NCBI GenBank assembly: GCA_002295885.1
Contig: DBGM01000048.1
Coordinates: 1 to 23,104 of the forward strand
Direction: 5' to 3'
Origin: Phycisphaerales bacterium UBA854
Lineage (GTDB): Bacteria; Planctomycetota; Phycisphaerae; Phycisphaerales; SM1A02
Length of the DNA: 23,104 bases
Below are positions 19,454-23,104 of the stretch, one piece after another. A program made the translations under genes and the position numbers. The notes below the pieces were generated by a model, which was given only the letters and a program-made list of their open reading frames with translations, did not search any database and was not told the DNA's origin. Positions within the stretch are counted from its first letter, which is position 1. Each line of letters opens with the position of its first letter.

Positions 19454-21508
19454 TCAGTCCACGTCCGCCACGGGCTGATAGGCCTTGATGACGTCCGCCT
19501 GCACGTTCGGAGGCGTGTTCTCGTCGTGCGAATACTCCATCGAATAGCTCCCTGCCCCGGCGGTGATCGACTTGAGCTGGTTGGAGTAGCTCATCACCTC
19601 CGACAACGGAGCCTCGGCGTACATCACGGCCAGATTCCCCGGCAGCACATCGGTCCCCTGGATCCTGGCCCGGCGACCGGCGAGATCGGAGGAGATGTCT
19701 CCGATCATGTCCGAGGGCACCGTGATCTCCATCTTGACGAAGGGCTCGAGAAGGACCGGAGTGGCCTTGTTGACCGCATCGACGAAGGCCTTCTTGCCCG
19801 CGGTCACGAAGGCGATCTCCTTCGAATCAACCGGATGATGCTTGCCGTCGTACACGGCAACCCGGACGTTCTGCAGCGGGTATCCGGCGACGGCGCCGGA
19901 TTCCATGACCTGGCGAACTCCCTTCTCGATCGCGGGCAGGAACTGCTTTGGCACGCTGCCGCCGAACGTCTCGTCGGCGAAGACCAGTCCGTTGACCATG
20001 TCGGCATCCTCGAGGTCGGCAGGCTCCACCCGTAGGTAGACCTCCCCGAACTGCCCGGATCCACCGGTCTGCTTCTTGTGCCGATGGTGCCCCTCCGCCT
20101 TGCCCGAGATCGTCTCCTTGTAGGCCACCTTCGGGGGACGGGTGTCGATTCCGACGCCGTAGCGGTCCTCCAGCATCTTGAGCTTTGTGCGGAGATGAAG
20201 TTCGCCGAGACCACGCAGCACGGTTTCGTGGGTGGCGGCGATCCGCTCCATCTCGAGCGTCTGGTCTTCGGCGATCATCTTGGAGATGGCCTCGCTGAGC
20301 TTTCCTTCGGCCCCCTTGGAGGTCACCTCGATCGCCAGCCCGAACATCGGCTTGGGTTGGGGAATGGTCTTGAGGACCATGGGGTTCCCCGATTCGTTGT
20401 GCAGGATGCTGCCGTAGTGCAGCTCGTCGATCTTCGAGACGACGCCGATGTCGCCGGCGATGATCGAATCGAGGTCGGATGATTCACGCCCCTGCATCTT
20501 CATGACGCTCGAGACGCGTACCGGCTTGCGTTCATCGTCGAGGCGCGGGCTCTCACCGCCCTTGAGCACCCCCTGGTGTACGCGGATGTAGCCCAGCTTC
20601 CCGACAAAGGGATCCGATGCGACCTTGAACACATGGGCCAGGAGACCGTCTCCCGCGTTCTGGGAGGCCTTGATCTCCTCGCGAGCGTCGCCGGAACCGC
20701 GAACGAAGGTCGCACGATTTCCATCCACCGGACTGGGAAAGAGTTCGGCGATCTGATCGAGAAGCTCAACGACCCCGATGCCCTCGCGGGCACTGGTGAA
20801 CATCACCGGAATCAGATGCCGATCGATCATGGCCTGCTTGAACGGTGCCAGCAGGGAGGCCCCGTCGACCTCACCCTGCTCCAAATACTGCTCCATGAGC
20901 TGCTCGTCGGTCTCCACCACCTGGTCGATGATGGCGGTGTGGAAGTCGGACATGTCACCCAGATCGCATTCACCATCGCCGGACAGGAAGCAGCGGGCCA
21001 CCGAGGTGCCGCCGCCCGAGGGCACGTTGATGGGGACGCAGTTGCTTCCGAACGCCTCCTGAATGGAGCTCAGCATCCCCGCCAGATCTCCGGTGTCGTC
21101 GATTTTGTTGATCACGATCGCCGTGGGCACCCCGTGCTCGGCGGAACGGGTCATGGCCCGACGCGTGATCGGCTGGATGCCGGCCCCCGCATCGACCACC
21201 ACCACCACCGTCTCGACCGCGGCGATCGCCCCGATGGACTTCCCGAAGAAGTCGGCCCGCCCGGGGGTGTCGATCAGATTGAGATGGCACCCGGCATGAT
21301 CGAGGTTCACCAGGGCACTGTCGACGCTGTGCTCGAGTTCCTTCTCGAGATCGTCGAAGTCGCACACCGTACTCCCATCCTCGACCCGCCCCGCCCGGGG
21401 GATCTTCTTGTCCTCGACGAGCATGGATTCGACCAGCGTCGTCTTGCCCGCGCCGGAAGCCCCCAGGAGTGCGATATTACGGATCTGATCGGTGGTGTAC
21501 TTCGGCAT
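19454..21508 (-). CDS. Elongation factor G-like translational GTPase (EF-G paralogue)
   Basis: A 684-residue five-domain GTPase of the EF-G-like group. G1 is GASGAGKT (16-23), which differs from the GHIDAGKT-type loop of housekeeping EF-G; G3 is DTPG (80-83); G4 is NKID (134-137). Domain IV has KKQTGGSGQFGEVYLRVEP and the tip loop DGKHHPVDSKEIAF; domain V has EPFVKMEITVPSDMIGDISS and RRARIQGTD. Canonical EF-G moves tRNA and mRNA through the ribosome; paralogues of this type have unclear or specialised roles. I choose the ATG at 21508, with AGGAG upstream, over an ATG 54 bp earlier that would add 18 unrelated residues. It lies upstream of the HEAT-repeat gene on the same strand and is divergent from trmL. 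Confidence 0.9.
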   Translation of the reverse strand: MPKYTTDQIRNIALLGASGAGKTTLVESMLVEDKKIPRAGRVEDGSTVCDFDDLEKELEHSVDSALVNLDHAGCHLNLIDTPGRADFFGKSIGAIAAVETVVVVVDAGAGIQPITRRAMTRSAEHGVPTAIVINKIDDTGDLAGMLSSIQEAFGSNCVPINVPSGGGTSVARCFLSGDGECDLGDMSDFHTAIIDQVVETDEQLMEQYLEQGEVDGASLLAPFKQAMIDRHLIPVMFTSAREGIGVVELLDQIAELFPSPVDGNRATFVRGSGDAREEIKASQNAGDGLLAHVFKVASDPFVGKLGYIRVHQGVLKGGESPRLDDERKPVRVSSVMKMQGRESSDLDSIIAGDIGVVSKIDELHYGSILHNESGNPMVLKTIPQPKPMFGLAIEVTSKGAEGKLSEAISKMIAEDQTLEMERIAATHETVLRGLGELHLRTKLKMLEDRYGVGIDTRPPKVAYKETISGKAEGHHRHKKQTGGSGQFGEVYLRVEPADLEDADMVNGLVFADETFGGSVPKQFLPAIEKGVRQVMESGAVAGYPLQNVRVAVYDGKHHPVDSKEIAFVTAGKKAFVDAVNKATPVLLEPFVKMEITVPSDMIGDISSDLAGRRARIQGTDVLPGNLAVMYAEAPLSEVMSYSNQLKSITAGAGSYSMEYSHDENTPPNVQADVIKAYQPVADVD

Positions 21509-21563
21509 GGCTTCCCTTTCTCCTGGACTGAACCGCCCTTCTTCCCTAGGGCACGGACTCAAA

Positions 21564-21570
21564 TAGAATA
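21564..21570. promoter_or_regulatory. Shared AT-rich -10 region between the EF-G-like gene and trmL
   Basis: Plus strand TAGAAT (21564-21569) and minus strand TATTCT (21570-21565) share five bases in the only AT-rich island of this 118-bp gap. The minus transcript would have a leader of about 50 nt ending in an SD (AGGAG) before the ATG at 21508. The plus transcript would begin near an ATG at 21575. Confidence 0.5.
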
Positions 21571-21574
21571 ATCA

Positions 21575-21613
21575 ATGGATTTCACCAACTCTAGGCCCCC
21601 CACACCCGTGTGA
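21575..21613 (+). CDS. Possible 12-codon leaderless leader peptide before trmL
   Basis: ATG at 21575 lies 5 nt after TAGAAT and opens MDFTNSRPPTPV, ending at TGA 21611-21613, 13 nt before the trmL ATG. It would be translated from the very 5' end of the trmL transcript and could couple to trmL, which has no SD. Such a short frame can easily be chance. Confidence 0.18.
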   Translation: MDFTNSRPPTPV

Positions 21614-21626
21614 GCCCGCATTTCCC

Positions 21627-22100
21627 ATGAACGAACCACTCATGCACATCGTGCTGCTCGCACCGCAGATTCCCAACAACACCGGAAACATCGGTCGCAC
21701 CGCGGTGGCCGCGGGATGCCGGCTGCATCTGATCCACCCCCTCGGCTTCGATCTGGACGAAAAGGCCAGAAGGCGGGCCGGGCTCGACTATTGGAACCAC
21801 CTCGATTGGCGTGAACACGATTCGTGGGACACCTTTCTCGATCGGGAACGGCCCGAACGCCTGCGGCTCTACACGACCGGAGTCGACCGCCCGCACTGGG
21901 AGTCGGACTTCCAGCCGGGCGACTATCTGCTGTTCGGACAGGAAACGGGAGGCGTACCGGATCGGGTGCACCACGAGGTCGTTCGCAGATGGGGACCGGA
22001 GAGCCGGGTGACGCTGCCGATGCGACCCGAGGCGCGCAGCCTCAACCTCGCCACCTCCGTGTGCGTGGCGGTGTACGAGGGGATGCGTCAGCTTCAGTGA
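21627..22100 (+). CDS. trmL: tRNA (cytidine(34)-2'-O)-methyltransferase, SPOUT family
   Basis: A 157-residue TrmL/YibK enzyme that methylates the 2'-OH of the wobble base in tRNA-Leu isoacceptors, using S-adenosylmethionine. Seen: MHIVLLAPQIPNNTGNIGRTA near the N-terminus, RLHLIHPLGFDLDEKARRRAGLDYW, YLLFGQETGGVP (SAM-binding knot, motif 2) and RSLNLATSVCVAVYEG (motif 3). Length is typical. ATG 21627 is used; the ATG at 21642 (MHIV) would fit the family equally well. No SD is present before either. It is divergent from the EF-G-like gene; its last 7 bp overlap the end of the convergent glyA. Confidence 0.94.
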   Translation: MNEPLMHIVLLAPQIPNNTGNIGRTAVAAGCRLHLIHPLGFDLDEKARRRAGLDYWNHLDWREHDSWDTFLDRERPERLRLYTTGVDRPHWESDFQPGDYLLFGQETGGVPDRVHHEVVRRWGPESRVTLPMRPEARSLNLATSVCVAVYEGMRQLQ

Positions 22101-23104
22101 GGGAGCGGATACCGACTGCAGAGGGCACGGACTTCCTCGCGAACGGTCCGGCAGGTGGACTCGTCCCCCTGGGACCCCATCACCCGATCGAGCAGCTCGG
22201 CCACTTCGACCATGGCGTCCTCGTCGAAGCCGCGGGTCGTCAAGGCGGACGCACCCAGCCGGAGACCGCTGGTCACCATCGGCGGACGAGGATCGTTGGG
22301 AATACCGTTCTTGTTCGTGATGATTCCCGCGGACTCCAACCAGCGCTCCGCATCGGCCCCGGTCAGAGCGGCGTCACGCGGCTGCAGATCGACCAGCATG
22401 AGATGGTTGTCGGTTCCGCCGCTGCAGAGTCGGTAGCCGCGCCCGACGAGAGCAGAGGCCAGGGCACGGGCATTGGCCACGACCTGCGCCGAGTACGTCT
22501 TGAAGGAAGGATCAAGGGCCTCGCCGAATGCCACGGCCTTGGCCGCGATGATGTGCATCAAGGGCCCCCCCTGCGAACCCGGGAAGACCTTGCGATCAAC
22601 CAGCTTGGCCACTTCCTCGTCGTTGGTCAGCACCAACCCGCCCCGGGGGCCGCGCAGGGTCTTGTGCGTCGTCGTCGTGACGACGTGGGCATGGGGCAGG
22701 GGCGAAGGATGCACGCCCGCCGCGACCAGACCCGCGATGTGGGCGATGTCCGCCATGAGCACTGCGCCCACCTCGTCGGCGATGCGGCGGAACGCCTCGA
22801 AGTCGATGGTCCGCGGATAGGCGGAGAAACCACAGATGATCATGTTCGGCTTCGTCTCGCGGGCGATGCGCCCGATCTCGTCGTAGTCCAGCAGTTCGGT
22901 CTCTGGATCCAGGTCGTACTCGACGATGTCGTAGAAGGTTCCGGAGAAGTTGGGCTTGAGCCCGTGACTCAGGTGCCCGCCCGACTTGATGGGCAGCGAG
23001 AGAATGCGGTCCCCGGGCTTGCACATGGCCATGAACGCAGCGACGTTCGCATTAGCTCCGCTGTGGGGCTGCACGTTGGCGAAGCCGCATCCAAAGAGCT
23101 CCTT
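22094..23104 (-). CDS. glyA: Serine hydroxymethyltransferase, 5' end outside the window
   Basis: The C-terminal 336 codons of a PLP enzyme that converts serine and tetrahydrofolate to glycine and 5,10-methylene-tetrahydrofolate. Seen: NVQPHSGANANVAAFMA, GGHLSHG, DIAHIAGLVAAGVHPSP, the PLP-lysine motif TTTTHKTLRGPRGG, FPGSQGGPL, SGGTDNHLMLVDL, ITNKNGIPNDPRPP and SGLRLGASALTTRGF. The first residues in the window (KELFGCGFANVQPHSG) correspond to about residue 80-90 of the full protein, so roughly that many N-terminal residues are missing. The frame is intact to the window edge. The stop overlaps the trmL stop region by 7 bp (22094-22100), a convergent overlap. Confidence 0.97.
   Translation of the reverse strand, partial: KELFGCGFANVQPHSGANANVAAFMAMCKPGDRILSLPIKSGGHLSHGLKPNFSGTFYDIVEYDLDPETELLDYDEIGRIARETKPNMIICGFSAYPRTIDFEAFRRIADEVGAVLMADIAHIAGLVAAGVHPSPLPHAHVVTTTTHKTLRGPRGGLVLTNDEEVAKLVDRKVFPGSQGGPLMHIIAAKAVAFGEALDPSFKTYSAQVVANARALASALVGRGYRLCSGGTDNHLMLVDLQPRDAALTGADAERWLESAGIITNKNGIPNDPRPPMVTSGLRLGASALTTRGFDEDAMVEVAELLDRVMGSQGDESTCRTVREEVRALCSRYPLPH

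Noticed and set aside
1..23104. Search by eye for CRISPR repeats, insertion sequences, att sites, tRNA genes and defence or phage genes
   Set aside because: None seen; gene content is housekeeping throughout. A tRNA or Rfam scan could still find small RNAs I cannot recognise by reading.

Overview
The window is a dense, ordinary-looking chromosomal stretch from a GC-rich (I estimate about 65 %) bacterium of the Planctomycetota, probably class Phycisphaerae. The strongest taxonomic clue is the small basic protein at 4179-4418 (minus), which reads as the short PVC-superphylum signature protein. Supporting clues are the weak use of Shine-Dalgarno (SD) sites, the lineage-style CdsA motif and two lineage-type lipoproteins. 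I see no tRNA or rRNA gene, insertion sequence, phage gene, CRISPR array or clear sign of transfer. The assignment is inferred from gene content, not from a marker-gene search.

Layout. 1-2791: pyrF (minus, 3' end outside the window) is divergent from a tight operon of a DUF971 protein, a hotdog thioesterase-like protein and a GT-B glycosyltransferase. 2792-4130: terminator, then a class I/II aminotransferase. 4179-6256 (all minus): a TIM-barrel epimerase-like protein, acpS, a SPOR-like membrane protein and the PVC small basic protein. 6279-7995: moaE, a membrane protein and nth, each overlapping the next by ATGA. 7997-9529 (minus): a large propeller-like lipoprotein. 9572-11694: a TPR-like protein, recX, a rhodanese and cdsA. 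11778-12530: a coiled-coil zinc-ribbon protein, facing nrdR (minus). 13167-17041: thrS, infC and a calcineurin-like phosphoesterase. 17038-21508 (minus): a MATE transporter, a HEAT-repeat lipoprotein and an EF-G-like GTPase. 21627-23104: trmL, facing glyA (minus, 5' end outside the window).

The genes are mostly housekeeping: pyrimidine, one-carbon, lipid and molybdopterin metabolism, DNA repair and translation. No defence or accessory system was found. What stands out is expression architecture. Many transcription units have a TAnnnT -10 hexamer only 6-9 nt before the start codon, which predicts leaderless or near-leaderless mRNAs. At least three divergent gene pairs share overlapping -10 hexamers on opposite strands. 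infC most likely starts with the rare codon AUC behind a good SD and a long leader that may encode a short peptide. Other oddities are a non-canonical cysteine spacing in the Nth iron-sulfur loop, a changed CdsA signature and an inverted repeat formed by two convergent AAG-TAG gene ends.
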